Shown here: one piece after another, positions 31,935 to 40,833 of the stretch
Layout: every line of letters starts with the position of its first letter
Numbering within the stretch: position 1 is the first letter of the stretch
NCBI RefSeq assembly: GCF_019890725.1
Contig: NZ_JAINZZ010000005.1
Coordinates: forward strand, 62,001 to 126,000
Source: Actinacidiphila acidipaludis
GTDB lineage: Bacteria; Actinomycetota; Actinomycetes; Streptomycetales; Streptomycetaceae
Length of the DNA stretch: 64,000 bases
Direction of reading: 5' to 3'
Notes under the pieces: generated by a model
Told to the model about the DNA's origin: nothing
Database searches by the model: none
What the model saw: only the letters and a program-made list of their open reading frames with translations
Program-made: the position numbers and the translations under genes

Positions 31935-32882
31935 TCACGGGCGCGGTGCGTCCGGTCCGGCGTCGTCGCCCGCGCCGAACCGGCGGATCTCGCCCACCAC
32001 GCCGGCCACGACCTCGGCGGTCTGCCGCAGGAAGTAGAAGTGGCCGCCCTCGTACAGGTGGCGCCCGCCCGGCCGCTCGGTGACGTCGGCCCAGGCGGCG
32101 AGCCGGGACGGCGGGACGACGGGGTCGTCGCGGCCGCCGAACACCGACAGCGGCACCTGGGTCCGGGGCGCGTGGGCGGGCGGCCGCCACCGCTCGGCCA
32201 GCCGGAAGTCGCCGCGTACCCGGGGGACCAGACGCGGCCAGACCGCCTCGGCCAGGGCGCGTCGGGGCAGGGCGCCGAACTCGGCCAGCACGGTGCGCAG
32301 TTCACGGTCGGTCAGGCGGTCCACGGAGCGGTCCGGCGCCGGTCCGGCCCAGGGGTCCGCGGGCGGCCGGCAGGCGGAGACGCCGTACCAGCGTGGCAAC
32401 GGGTACCCGGAACAAGGGAGTTGGCGGAGCATCTCGTAGGCGACGGCGGCGCCCATGCTGTGGCCGAACAGCACGTAGGGGCGGTCCAGCCGGGAGGCGG
32501 CGGCGGCCAGGAAGAAGCGGGCGAGCGAGGGGGCGTCGCCGGCCGGGGGAAGGTGCGCCAGCCGGCGGCGGCCGGGAGCTTCGAGCAGGCAGATCTCCCA
32601 CGAGGGCGGGAAGTGGGGGATCCAGTCGGTGTAGACGCGATGGGTGCCGGCGGCGTGGTGCAGGAGGAACACGCGCAGGTCCGGGTCCGCTACGGGGCGC
32701 GGCACCACGACGGCATGCTCCGTCGCCGGCGGCGCCGCAGCCGCTTCCGGGCCAACGCCCGGGCCCGCGTTCACTTCTGCGCCCGCGAACCCGTTGGCGT
32801 CGGCGTTCCCGTTGGCGTCGGCGTTCCCGTTCGCGGAGGCGCCCAGGTTCAGATCAGTGCCCGTGTTCACGTCTGTGCCCAT
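31935..32882 (-). CDS. Type II thioesterase (alpha/beta hydrolase)
   Basis: A 315-aa type II thioesterase with nucleophile motif GHSMG, the upstream LHHAAGTHRVYTDW (substrate-entry strand), acidic FGGRDDPVVP and catalytic His in YEGGHFYFL. Such enzymes release or proofread acyl groups on carrier proteins, here most likely the cluster's single ACP. ATG at 32882 has a GGGAGG ribosome site and is preferred over 32906. Residues about 5-40 are an unusual Asn/Ala/Gly/Asp repeat (ANGNADANGNADANG) encoded by an 18-bp DNA tandem repeat; the rest of the family lacks it. Confidence 0.88.
   Translation of the reverse strand: MGTDVNTGTDLNLGASANGNADANGNADANGFAGAEVNAGPGVGPEAAAAPPATEHAVVVPRPVADPDLRVFLLHHAAGTHRVYTDWIPHFPPSWEICLLEAPGRRRLAHLPPAGDAPSLARFFLAAAASRLDRPYVLFGHSMGAAVAYEMLRQLPCSGYPLPRWYGVSACRPPADPWAGPAPDRSVDRLTDRELRTVLAEFGALPRRALAEAVWPRLVPRVRGDFRLAERWRPPAHAPRTQVPLSVFGGRDDPVVPPSRLAAWADVTERPGGRHLYEGGHFYFLRQTAEVVAGVVGEIRRFGAGDDAGPDAPRP
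32791..32826 (-). repeat. 18-bp tandem repeat in thioesterase N-terminus
   Basis: Two exact 18-bp units (32791-32808, 32809-32826; CCGTTGGCGTCGGCGTTC) and a degenerate third encode the NADANG-type repeats. The unit is a multiple of three, so copy changes keep the frame. Confidence 0.85.
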
Positions 32883-32963
32883 GTTCACGCGCCTCCCTTC
32901 GGGCATCGGGGGGGGGTGGCGCGCGCCGCGTTCGAGATGGGGGGCGCGGCGCGCGCCGGGTCC

Positions 32964-33890
32964 TCAGGGGGTGAGGACGACGCGGCCGCGCAGGCCGCCC
33001 TTGGCGACCAGCGTGTGCGCCTCGGCGGCGTCGGCGAGCGCGAGTGTCCTGGCCAGGCGCAGCGTGAGCGCCCCGGTCTCGACCTGGAAGATTAGCTCGG
33101 CCAGTTGCCCGGCGTCGCTGTGGACGGACACGGCCTGGACGTCGATGCCGCGTTCGGTCGCGGGCGCGGCGGGTCCGAACACCCCGACGTAGCGCCCCCC
33201 GTCGCGGACCGCGGCCAGCGCGCCCGCGCCGATCAGCGCCGTGTCGAGGACCGCGTCGACGCCGCCGGGCGTCAGTGCCCGCAGCGCTCCGGCGACGTCC
33301 TCACCGCGGGCGACCAGGGTCGCGCCCGCGCCGCTGACGAAGTCGCGGTCGGCGGGGCCTGCCACGCCGAGAACCGTGATGCCGCGCCGGGCGGCCAGCT
33401 CCACGGCGAAACCGCCGACCGCGCCGGCGGCGCCGGTGACCGCCAGGGTCTGGCCGGCCGAGAGGTCCAGCAGGTCCAGCGCCTGGACGGCGGTGAGTCC
33501 GTTGAGCGGCAGGGTCGCCGCCCGTTCGGACTCCACCCCGGCGGGGGCGGCGGTGACGGCGTCGGCGGACAGCACCACGTACTCGGCCTGCGTGCCGCTG
33601 AGCGTGGCGAACCAGTCCGACAGGCCGATCACCGCATCGCCGGGCGCCAGGTCCGTGACGCCGTCACCGATCGCGTCGACGGTGCCGGCGACGTCCCAGC
33701 CGAGGGGGTAGGCCGTGAGTTCGGGCAGGAAGGCGGACAGGGCACCGGACCTGGTGGCCAGGTCCACCGGGTTGACCGAGGCGGCCGCCACCTTGATGCG
33801 TACCTGGCCCGCGGCCGGCTCGGGCACCGGCAGTTCGGCGACCTCCAGGACGTCGGGTTCCCCGAACGTCCTGACGACGATTGCGCGCAT
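32964..33890 (-). CDS. Zinc-independent MDR-family NADPH oxidoreductase (enoyl/quinone reductase type)
   Basis: A 308-aa medium-chain reductase: MRAIVVRTFGEPDVLEVAEL at the start, GWDVAGTVDAIGDGV, ALPLNGLTAVQALDLLDL, and the NADPH motif VTGAAGAVGGFAVELAARRG. No zinc-binding Cys cluster is seen, as in quinone/enoyl reductases. In the pathway it could reduce an enoyl or butenolide double bond. It resembles the second reductase at 39871-40803 in length and layout. It lies between the MFS exporter and thioesterase genes with short gaps. Confidence 0.88.
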   Translation of the reverse strand: MRAIVVRTFGEPDVLEVAELPVPEPAAGQVRIKVAAASVNPVDLATRSGALSAFLPELTAYPLGWDVAGTVDAIGDGVTDLAPGDAVIGLSDWFATLSGTQAEYVVLSADAVTAAPAGVESERAATLPLNGLTAVQALDLLDLSAGQTLAVTGAAGAVGGFAVELAARRGITVLGVAGPADRDFVSGAGATLVARGEDVAGALRALTPGGVDAVLDTALIGAGALAAVRDGGRYVGVFGPAAPATERGIDVQAVSVHSDAGQLAELIFQVETGALTLRLARTLALADAAEAHTLVAKGGLRGRVVLTP

Positions 33891-33950
33891 GGAGAAATGA
33901 CCTTTCAGCAGAAGGGCGGGCAGGGGCGGTGCAGAGGAAGGGGCGGGGTG

Positions 33951-35420
33951 TCAGGCTTCGAGCGGCGCGACGCGGCGTGCCCTGGGCAGGAAGTGGAACA
34001 GGGCGAGCACGAGGGCGCCGACGAGCAGCACGCTGCCGTTGACGAGCGTCGCGGTGCGCACCCCGGACAGCACGGCCCACGCGTCGCTGTGGCCCGGGTG
34101 CGGGCGGGAGGCCTTGGCGGTGGCGATGGTGCTCAGCACCGGCACGCCCAGGGTCAGGCCGACGAGCTGGGTGAGGGTCGCCAGGCCGGTGGCCAGGCCC
34201 TGCTCCTCGTCGGGCAGCCCGGAGGTGGCCGTCACCATGAACGAGACGACGGCGGTGATGTGGCCGTAACCGGAGATCGCGGTGCCGACCAGGACCAGGG
34301 TGATCCAGCTCTTGCCGTCGCCGACGAAGACCAGCAGGAAGCTCGCCGACGCCTGGATGACCAGGCCGGTGAGCAGGCCGCCGGGACCGCTGACCCGGCC
34401 GATGAGCCTGGGTGCGAAGGTGCCGCCGGCGAAGGCGGCCGCGCCCAGCAGACCGAAGGTCAGGCCGGTGACCAGTGGGGAGTAGCCGAGGACCCGCTGG
34501 AGGTAGAGGGTCATCAGGAAGGTCAGGCTGCTGGCCATGGTGAACGTGACGATGCCGCCGAGGTTGCCCCAGCGGACCGTGCGCCGCCGCACCACGCGCA
34601 CGGACACCAGCGGCTCCTCGGTGCGCAGTTCGATCAGCCAGAAGACCACCAGCAGGACCGCGCCGGCGGCCATCGGCAGCAGGGTCCGGGCGCTGGTCCA
34701 GCCCTTCTGCTGCGCGGTGCTGATGCCGTAGACCAGCGCGAGTAGGCCGGCGGAGACCGTGACCGCGCCGGGCAGGTCGAGCCGGGCCGAGCCCTGGGTG
34801 CGGCTCTCCTTGATCACGGACAGGCCGATGATGAACACCGCGGCGCCGACGGGCACGTTGATGAAGAAGGTCCAGCGCCAGCTCAGCAGGTCGGTGAGCA
34901 CACCGCCGAGCACCGCGCCGGTGATGAAGCCGGCCGACAGCATGGCGCCGTTCAGGCCGAGTGCCTTCGCGCGCAGTGGCCCCTCGGGGAACGTCGTGGT
35001 GAGCAGCGACAGCGCGGCGGGGGTGACGATCGCGGTGGCCAGGCCCTGGAACACGCGGCCGGTGACCAGCATGCCGGGTGAGGTGGCCAGGCCGCCGACC
35101 AGTGAGGCGGCGGTCAGCATGGCGATACCGGTCAGGAACAGCCTGCGGCGGCCGAACAGGTCGGCGACCCGGCCGAACAGCAGGGTGAAGCCGGCCGCCG
35201 CCAGCGAGAAGGCGGTGGTCACCCATTGCAGGGAGCCGAGCGAGAAGTGCAGGCCGGTGCCGATGTCGGGCAGGGCGACGTTGAGGATCGAGAAGTCGGC
35301 GGCGAGCATGAACTGCGCGCCGAGCAGCAGGATCAGCACCAGCCGCTGACGGGAGGTCATCCGGGGCGGGGAGTCCGCCACCGGGGCGAAGCCCTCGGAC
35401 TGGTCGACGGTTGTGGACAT
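33951..35420 (-). CDS. MFS drug exporter, EmrB/QacA (DHA2) type
   Basis: A 489-aa transporter with about 14 helices. Hallmarks are LGAQFMLAADFSILNVALPDIG (TM1), FGRVADLFGRRRLFL (loop 2/3 motif A), and the antiporter motif C region GGVLTDLLSWRWTFFINVPVG. Family members export drugs by proton antiport. ATG at 35420 starts MSTTVDQSEG. Probable role: export of the cluster product and self-protection. Its gene sits 11 nt after the acyltransferase stop. Confidence 0.92.
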   Translation of the reverse strand: MSTTVDQSEGFAPVADSPPRMTSRQRLVLILLLGAQFMLAADFSILNVALPDIGTGLHFSLGSLQWVTTAFSLAAAGFTLLFGRVADLFGRRRLFLTGIAMLTAASLVGGLATSPGMLVTGRVFQGLATAIVTPAALSLLTTTFPEGPLRAKALGLNGAMLSAGFITGAVLGGVLTDLLSWRWTFFINVPVGAAVFIIGLSVIKESRTQGSARLDLPGAVTVSAGLLALVYGISTAQQKGWTSARTLLPMAAGAVLLVVFWLIELRTEEPLVSVRVVRRRTVRWGNLGGIVTFTMASSLTFLMTLYLQRVLGYSPLVTGLTFGLLGAAAFAGGTFAPRLIGRVSGPGGLLTGLVIQASASFLLVFVGDGKSWITLVLVGTAISGYGHITAVVSFMVTATSGLPDEEQGLATGLATLTQLVGLTLGVPVLSTIATAKASRPHPGHSDAWAVLSGVRTATLVNGSVLLVGALVLALFHFLPRARRVAPLEA

Positions 35421-35431
35421 GGAGGTCTCTC

Positions 35432-36613
35432 CTACGCGATCGAGGCGGGTTGGGGGGGAGCGGTGGCAGGCGTTGCGGGCTGGGCGGCGGAGGACGTGCG
35501 CGCCTGGCTGAACAGGCGGACCAGCGGCAGCTCGACGGCGTAGTACAGGAGCGTCGCCAGGGCCAGCGCCACGGTGAACATCAGGGCGGTGACGCCCAGC
35601 GCCTGAGGGGTGTCCCAGGAGCGGGTGGCGCCCAGGGCGTAGTGGACCCAGCGGATCACCAGTTGGTGGACCATGTAGAACGCGAAGGAGACGTTGCCCA
35701 GCCACACCGCGACCGGGCCGCGCCACGGCGAGGGACGCCCTTCGATGTCGGCGACGGCGGCGGTCGGTATGAGCAGCGCCAGCGGCACCAGCGCGCCGGC
35801 CACCAGGCCGAACAGGTACGGCAGGTACGAGGAGCCGACGTATCCGGCCAGGGACAGCACGCTCGCCGTCCGCAGCCCGATCCGCGGCCAGCGCCCGGCC
35901 TCCACGATCAGCGCGAGCACGATGCCGAGCAGGAACTCCAGCATCCGTACCGGCGGCAGCGTGTAGACGAACCACATGCGGTCCTCGCTGACGGGCAGGC
36001 CGGGCACCGGCGGGCCCTGGTGGAAGGCGGCGTCGGCGATCACCGGCATCAGCCACACCAGGGCGACCAGCGCGACGGCGGCCGGCCACAGCATGCGCGC
36101 GCCGATCCGGCGGGCCAGCGGCAGCAGCAGCGGGAACGAGAGGTAGAAGAAGGCCTCGCACCCCAGCGACCAGCTGGGGATGTTCATGCTGAAGAACACT
36201 CCGCCGCGCGGGAACCAGTCCCCCAGCAGGAACAGGTTCGGCAGCGAGTCCAGGCCGAACTGGTCGAAACTGCCGGTCAGGGTGAGTCCGCTGATGGACA
36301 GGAAGACGAACGCCGCCACCCAGGTCACCAGGTGGTTCGGCACGATCTTCACCGCGCGGCGACGCCAGAAGCGGCGGGCGGTGTCGTTGCCGCGGGCTGT
36401 CCAGGTCAGCAGGAAGCCGCTGAGCAGGAAGAAGAAGGTCACGCCCACGCCGCCCTGGCTGGCGGAGTGGGACATCCAGCGGTTGACGCCGGGCGAGGCG
36501 AAGACCGCCACCGCGTATATGTGGAAGGCGAAGACCATCAGCGCCGCCACGGCGCGCAACCCGGTCAGGGACGGAAGTCTCTCCCGGCGGGAGATCGGTG
36601 GGGACACGCTCAC
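35432..36613 (-). CDS. Acyltransferase 3 family integral membrane protein
   Basis: A 393-aa membrane acyltransferase with about 10 helices. The N-terminal signature is RLPSLTGLRAVAALMVFAFHIY (conserved His near residue 35), then GVGVTFFFLLSGFLLTW and RRAVKIVPNHLVTW. Members move acyl groups onto sugars, macrolides or cell-wall components. The start is GTG at 36613. It could acylate the cluster product at the membrane just before export by the adjacent MFS transporter. Substrate unknown. Confidence 0.9.
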   Translation of the reverse strand: MSVSPPISRRERLPSLTGLRAVAALMVFAFHIYAVAVFASPGVNRWMSHSASQGGVGVTFFFLLSGFLLTWTARGNDTARRFWRRRAVKIVPNHLVTWVAAFVFLSISGLTLTGSFDQFGLDSLPNLFLLGDWFPRGGVFFSMNIPSWSLGCEAFFYLSFPLLLPLARRIGARMLWPAAVALVALVWLMPVIADAAFHQGPPVPGLPVSEDRMWFVYTLPPVRMLEFLLGIVLALIVEAGRWPRIGLRTASVLSLAGYVGSSYLPYLFGLVAGALVPLALLIPTAAVADIEGRPSPWRGPVAVWLGNVSFAFYMVHQLVIRWVHYALGATRSWDTPQALGVTALMFTVALALATLLYYAVELPLVRLFSQARTSSAAQPATPATAPPQPASIA

Positions 36614-36793
36614 GGTGATCGATTCCTGCTTTCCGGTACCAAGGGGATTCCAGTGGATTCCGCGGGGGTTCCGGCTGTGTGCCGGCGGGAATTCGGGCCG
36701 GTTCGGTGGCCCACTGGGGACGCTACTGGGCGGGCCATTCCGGCGGAATTCCGCTTATGGCCCGCCCGATGTCTCTTAAGGAGTAGTCGAAAA

Positions 36794-37219
36794 TCAGCCG
36801 GCGGCGCGGCCCGCGAGGCGGGGGGCGTCGGGCAGGTCGCGGTGCGCGGCCAGGACGGGCCGCGCGACGGCCAGCGCGTTGAGCGTCCTGGGAACGCCGG
36901 CGTAGAGGCTGACCTGAGCGATGGCCTCCACCACCTCGGTCTCGGCGGCGCCTGCGCGCAGCGCTCCGGCGACGTGGAAGGCCAGTTGGGGCGCGCAGTC
37001 GCCGAGGGCCGCGAGCATGCACACGGTGGCGATCTCGCGGGTGCGCAGATCCAGTCCCGGCGCGCCGGTCAGCGCGCCGAGACCGTGCTCGATGTGGGCG
37101 CCCAGCCCGGGCGCGACGTCGCGGATCGCCTCCCAGGGCGGGGCGTCCGCCTCGGCGGCCAGCGCGCGGAACACGGCGGCGCCGCGGCTGGTGCCCTCGC
37201 GGGCGGCGTGCGTGGTCAT
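36794..37219 (-). CDS. Carboxymuconolactone decarboxylase-family protein
   Basis: A 141-aa all-helical protein of the CMD/AhpD fold: GLGAHIEHGLGALTGAPGLDLRTREIATVCMLAALGDCAPQLAFHVAGALRAGAAETEVVEAIAQVSLYAGVP is split here into its typical parts, REIATVCMLAALG, QLAFHVAGALRAG (the conserved His) and EVVEAIAQVSLYAG. The redox C-x-x-C of AhpD is absent. Members act as decarboxylases/cyclases in aromatic or antibiotic pathways. The role here is unknown. ATG at 37219 has AAAGGAGC upstream. Confidence 0.85.
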   Translation of the reverse strand: MTTHAAREGTSRGAAVFRALAAEADAPPWEAIRDVAPGLGAHIEHGLGALTGAPGLDLRTREIATVCMLAALGDCAPQLAFHVAGALRAGAAETEVVEAIAQVSLYAGVPRTLNALAVARPVLAAHRDLPDAPRLAGRAAG

Positions 37220-37403
37220 GGTGCTCCTTTCGGGGCGTACGGAGTGTGTCGTTCGTGGTGTCCGGGCGCGCCCGAAGGGCGCATCGCGGTGTCGCGCACG
37301 CGGAATGCCCGCGCCGCGCCGGGGTGCGTAGCGTGGGGTGGGCCCCCGGTACGGGTACGTACCGGCGCGGCCGGCGGCCTTGCGGCGTGCCGGCGGCGGG
37401 AGT

Positions 37404-37967
37404 TCAGGCCGTGCGCTGCGGTGCGGCCTCGCGCAGGACGCGGCCGGTCAGCCAGACGTCGCGTCCCCAGGCGGGCTCATCGAAGATCTTCACCCGGGCC
37501 GCGGAGAACACGAACAGCCGCAGGGCCGGGTTGTCGAGGGAGCCGTGCGCGGGGCCGTCCGGTCGGGCGGCCCTGCGCACGGCCGCGGTGAACCCGGGGA
37601 ACCGGTCGCCGAACACCTCGGCGCCCCGGTGCAGCAGGTCGCCTTCGGCCGGCCGGCACGGGCCTTGCAACTGCAGGCCCTGCCTGGTGCCGGGCGCGCC
37701 GTCCTGCCGGGTGTCGGCGACGGTCACCGCGACCTGGCCGTCGCTGTTGGCGAGGTTGCGCGCGTGCTCGGAGTCGGGGCGGGTCAGGAAGTACAGATGG
37801 AGGTCGGCGTCGTATGCGAAGTAGGCGTTGTGCAACCAGGGGACTCCGTTGTCGCCGACGGTCGCCATGGACAGCAGTCTGGTGCCGTCCAGCAGGCGCT
37901 CGATGGATTCCGTCACGGCCAGGAAGCCGAGGGGCCATTGCGGGCCCTGTTCCAGTTCGATGCGCAT
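37404..37967 (-). CDS. Pyridoxamine 5'-phosphate oxidase-like flavoprotein
   Basis: A 187-aa split-barrel protein: LLDGTRLLSMATVGDNGVPWLHNAYFAYDADLHLYFLTRPDSEHARNLANSDGQVAVTV in pieces gives the PPOX FMN-binding core (TRLLSMATVG, PWLHNAYFAY, SEHARNL). C-terminal VFSAARVKIFDEPAWGRDVWL completes the barrel. These proteins bind FMN, F420 or heme and serve as reductases or oxidases. ATG at 37967 has GGAGAACC about 8 nt before. It belongs to the minus-strand run between the SDR and CMD genes. Confidence 0.82.
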   Translation of the reverse strand: MRIELEQGPQWPLGFLAVTESIERLLDGTRLLSMATVGDNGVPWLHNAYFAYDADLHLYFLTRPDSEHARNLANSDGQVAVTVADTRQDGAPGTRQGLQLQGPCRPAEGDLLHRGAEVFGDRFPGFTAAVRRAARPDGPAHGSLDNPALRLFVFSAARVKIFDEPAWGRDVWLTGRVLREAAPQRTA

Positions 37968-38059
37968 GGGGAAGCGGTTCTCCTCCGCTGGTCGAGGGGG
38001 CGGCGCCGGCGGCGGCACCGGGGGAAGACGGACGGCCGCCGGCGCGGTTCCGCGGGGGT

Positions 38060-38776
38060 TCAGGACAGGAAGTGCCCGCCGTCGACGGTGACGACCGAGC
38101 CGGTGCTGAAGCCGTTGTTCATCAGGTACAGGTAGGTCTGCGCCACCTCGGACACCTGGCCCACCCGGCCGACCAGCAGCTTGTCGCCGAGCCGGGCGTA
38201 GAACTCCTCGGGCTCGTCGATGCTGCCGTCCCACAGTTCGCTGCGGGTCGGCCCGGGACGGACCACGTTGACCCGGATCGGGCCGAGCTCGACGGCCAGC
38301 GCGCGGCCCAGCGCCTCCGAGGCGCTGGTGATGCTCGCGGTGACGGTCCAGCCCTTGGCCGGGCGGGCGCCGGCGCTGCCGGAGCTGAGCACGATCGAGC
38401 CGCCCTCACGGATGCCCGCGGCACCGTGCCGGGCGGCGGTGAACGCGCCCCAGTAGCGGACCTTGAAGTACTCCTGGGCCTGCGTCATGTCGGTCTCGGC
38501 CAGGGACTTGATCTGCAGCGGGTCGCCCGCGGTGTAGACGAGGTGGTCGTAGGGGCCGACCTGCCCGAAGAAGGCGACGACCGCGGCCTCGTCGGTGACG
38601 TCCAGGCGGTGCCCGCTCACCGTGTCCGGCAGGTTCTTCAGGGCGCGGTCGATCCGGTCCTGGCTGCTGGAGGCGATGACGACCTCGGCGCCGTCCTCGG
38701 TGGCGAGCCGGGCGACCGCGAACCCGATTCCGGAACTTCCGCCGACAACGACGACGCGTTTGCCTGCAAGGCTCAT
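38060..38776 (-). CDS. Short-chain dehydrogenase (atypical, lacks Y-x3-K)
   Basis: A 238-aa SDR with an intact nucleotide-binding motif (VVVVGGSSGIGFAVA, residues 8-22) and a conserved structural end (LYLMNNGFSTGSVVTVDGGHFL). The active-site region reads SSGSAGARPAKGWTVTASITSASEAL: the catalytic Ser is present but the usual Tyr-x3-Lys is replaced by Thr-x3-Thr. Divergent SDRs of this kind exist; catalysis may use other residues or be lost. It is the first gene of the eight-gene minus-strand run and divergent from the LysR gene, its likely regulator. Confidence 0.85.
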   Translation of the reverse strand: MSLAGKRVVVVGGSSGIGFAVARLATEDGAEVVIASSSQDRIDRALKNLPDTVSGHRLDVTDEAAVVAFFGQVGPYDHLVYTAGDPLQIKSLAETDMTQAQEYFKVRYWGAFTAARHGAAGIREGGSIVLSSGSAGARPAKGWTVTASITSASEALGRALAVELGPIRVNVVRPGPTRSELWDGSIDEPEEFYARLGDKLLVGRVGQVSEVAQTYLYLMNNGFSTGSVVTVDGGHFLS

Positions 38777-38949
38777 TATCCGTACCTTTCCGAATGGTTC
38801 GGGGAGTGGAATTACCTCTGCGAACACAGTGCGGGCGGTGCGGTTCGGATGTCCAATGCCTTATTCGTTCCCTGTGATGCCCGAAAGACAAGAGGCGTAC
38901 AGGCCGGCTCGCCGGTGAGGAATCACCGCGATGAATTACGGAGGCGACC
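38777..38949. promoter_or_regulatory. Divergent promoter region, SDR operon / LysR
   Basis: 173 nt between the minus-strand run and the LysR gene, lower in GC than its surroundings. It contains CCGAA-TGG-TTCGG (38790-38802) and other GTTCGG/CGAAC words, possible LysR-type half-sites. The assignment of a single T-N11-A box is not clear. Confidence 0.4.
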
Positions 38950-39867
38950 GTGGACCTCGATCTGAGGAAGGTCCGGTATTTCGTGGCGGTCGCGGACCGG
39001 CTGCATTTCGGCCGGGCCGCGGCGGACCTGCACATCACGCAGCCCGTGCTGAGCCGTCAGATCCGCGCGCTGGAACAGGACATCGGGCTCGACCTGCTGG
39101 TGCGCGACCGCCGGTCGGTCGAACTGACCGCGGCGGGACGGGAGTTCCTGGGCGACGCCCGCGCGATGCTCGCCGCCGCACGGGCGGCCAGGCACCGGAT
39201 GTACCGGGCGGCGGGCGGGCAGGCGCGGCTCACCGTCGGATTCGGCTGGGGGATGGCGGTGACCAGGGTGATCAGCGCCTTCACCGCGCAGCGGCCCGAG
39301 GTCACCGTGGACGTGCGGCACCTGGCCGGCGAGGAGCAGACCGGGGCGGTGCTCGACGGCACGGTGGACGTGGCCTTCGTGCGGATGCCGGTGGCCGAGC
39401 GGGGCATCGCGCTGACCCCGCTGGGCAGCGAGAGCCTGCTCGCGGTGCTGCCGGCCGCGCACCGGCTGGCCGGGCGGCCGGCGGTGCTCAGCACGGACCT
39501 GCTCGGCGAACGGCTGGTCCGGCGGGCGCCGTCCGGCCGCGCCGCCGCGGCCGACCGCGCCGAGGTGGTGCGCGGTGCGGCCTCCCTGCTGGAGGCCGCA
39601 CCGCGCACCGGGTCGGTGGAGGAGATCCTGGAGTCGGTGGCGCGGGGCCACGGCCTCACGCTGCTCCCCCGGTCGGCCGCGCGTTTCTACACCCGGCCCG
39701 ACATCGCCTACACCGCGGTCCTGGACCTGCCGCCGAAGGAGATCTGCCTGGCCCGCTCCGCCGCCGACCGCTCGCCGCTGGTCGCGGCCTTCGGCCGCAC
39801 CGCGCAGTCGGTCGGCTGGGCGGCCGCGGAACCCCCGGCGGCGCTGCCCGCGCCGGTGCCCGCCTGA
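38950..39867 (+). CDS. LysR-family transcriptional regulator
   Basis: A 305-aa LysR regulator. The helix-turn-helix spans residues 1-60 (KVRYFVAVADRLHFGRAAADLHITQPVLSRQIRALEQDIG in two halves: FVAVADRLHFGRAAADL and TQPVLSRQIRALEQ). The effector domain is about 90-295 (LTVGFGWGMAVTRVISAF, LTPLGSESLLAVLPAAHRLAG). The start is GTG at 38950 after GGAGGCGACC. It is divergent from the SDR-led operon and convergent, 3 nt apart, with the second reductase gene. Probable pathway-specific regulator responding to an intermediate. Confidence 0.92.
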   Translation: MDLDLRKVRYFVAVADRLHFGRAAADLHITQPVLSRQIRALEQDIGLDLLVRDRRSVELTAAGREFLGDARAMLAAARAARHRMYRAAGGQARLTVGFGWGMAVTRVISAFTAQRPEVTVDVRHLAGEEQTGAVLDGTVDVAFVRMPVAERGIALTPLGSESLLAVLPAAHRLAGRPAVLSTDLLGERLVRRAPSGRAAAADRAEVVRGAASLLEAAPRTGSVEEILESVARGHGLTLLPRSAARFYTRPDIAYTAVLDLPPKEICLARSAADRSPLVAAFGRTAQSVGWAAAEPPAALPAPVPA

Positions 39868-39870
39868 ACC

Positions 39871-40803
39871 TCAGGGTTCCAGGACGATCTTGCCGGTCGC
39901 GCGGCCGCTCTCGGACAGCTCGTGCGCGGCCGCGGCGTCGGCCAGCGGCAGCACCCGGCCGACGTGGGGGCGCAGCCGGCCCTCCTCGGCCAGGGCGGCC
40001 ATGGCCTCCAGGCCCACGTAGTCCGGCTCCACCGAGATCCCGGCGAACCGGAAGCCGGCCGCCCGGGTGCGCTCGGCCAGCGCGGCGTCCATCCGGTCGA
40101 TCGCCGTGACCAGCAGCCCGCCCGGGCGCAGCGTGGCCAGCGAACGGTCGGCGTACTCGCCGCCGATCAGGTCGAACGCCACGTCCATGTCCTTGGCCGT
40201 CTCGGCGAAGTCCACCGTCCGGTAGTCGATGACCTCGTCGGCGCCGACGCCGCGCACGAAGTCGTGCTTGGCCGCACTCGCGGTGGCGACGACGTGGGCG
40301 CCGCGGGTCTTGGCGATCTGGATGGCCAGGTGGCCGACGCCGCCCGCGCCGGCGTGCACCAGTACCCGCTCCCCCGGGCCCACGTCGGCGACCTCGGCGA
40401 GCGCCTGCCACGCGGTGAGCCCGGCCATCGGCAGTGCGGCGGCCTGTGCGTGCGTGATCGAGGCGGGCTTGCGGGCGAAGTGCCGGTTGGGCGCCGCGAC
40501 GTACTCGGCGTAGGCGCCGGCCCCGCGCGGGAAGAAGGGCATCCCGAAGACCTCGTCGCCCTCCTGGAAGCGGGAGGTGCCGGGCACCACGTGCTCGACG
40601 ACGCCGGAGACGTCCCAGCCCAGGACGAACGGCGGCTCGCCCAGCAGCTTGAAGCGGCCGCTGCGGATCAGCGGCTCGACCGGGTTCACGCCGATCGCCT
40701 TGACCCGGACGAGCAGCTCGGACGGCAGGGGGACCGGCTGGTCCACCTCCTCGAGACGCAGGACCTCGGGGCCTCCGAACGTGTGCTGGACGATGGCGCG
40801 CAT
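39871..40803 (-). CDS. MDR-family NADPH oxidoreductase (quinone/enoyl reductase type)
   Basis: A 310-aa medium-chain reductase starting MRAIVQHTFGGPEVLRLEEV, with GWDVSGVVEHVVPG, AALPMAGLTAWQALAEVADV and NADPH motif VHAGAGGVGHLAIQIAKTRG. No zinc ligands are visible. It is similar in layout to 32964-33890, so the cluster has two reductases of one type, one on each arm. ATG at 40803. A long inverted repeat (40834-40891) lies just upstream of the gene. Confidence 0.88.
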   Translation of the reverse strand: MRAIVQHTFGGPEVLRLEEVDQPVPLPSELLVRVKAIGVNPVEPLIRSGRFKLLGEPPFVLGWDVSGVVEHVVPGTSRFQEGDEVFGMPFFPRGAGAYAEYVAAPNRHFARKPASITHAQAAALPMAGLTAWQALAEVADVGPGERVLVHAGAGGVGHLAIQIAKTRGAHVVATASAAKHDFVRGVGADEVIDYRTVDFAETAKDMDVAFDLIGGEYADRSLATLRPGGLLVTAIDRMDAALAERTRAAGFRFAGISVEPDYVGLEAMAALAEEGRLRPHVGRVLPLADAAAAHELSESGRATGKIVLEP

Positions 40804-40833
40804 ACCGGTTCTCTCCCTGGTCGTATCGCCGTT

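Noticed and set aside
35411..37591. A 726-codon plus-strand frame over the acyltransferase and CMD genes
   Set aside because: Opposite strand has clear families with good starts; the frame has shadow-like composition.
38779..38800. Third ARE-like site (TACCTTTCCGAATGGT) before the SDR operon
   Set aside because: It shares only the ACCTT core with the two ARE sites and its arms are not symmetrical enough to claim receptor binding.
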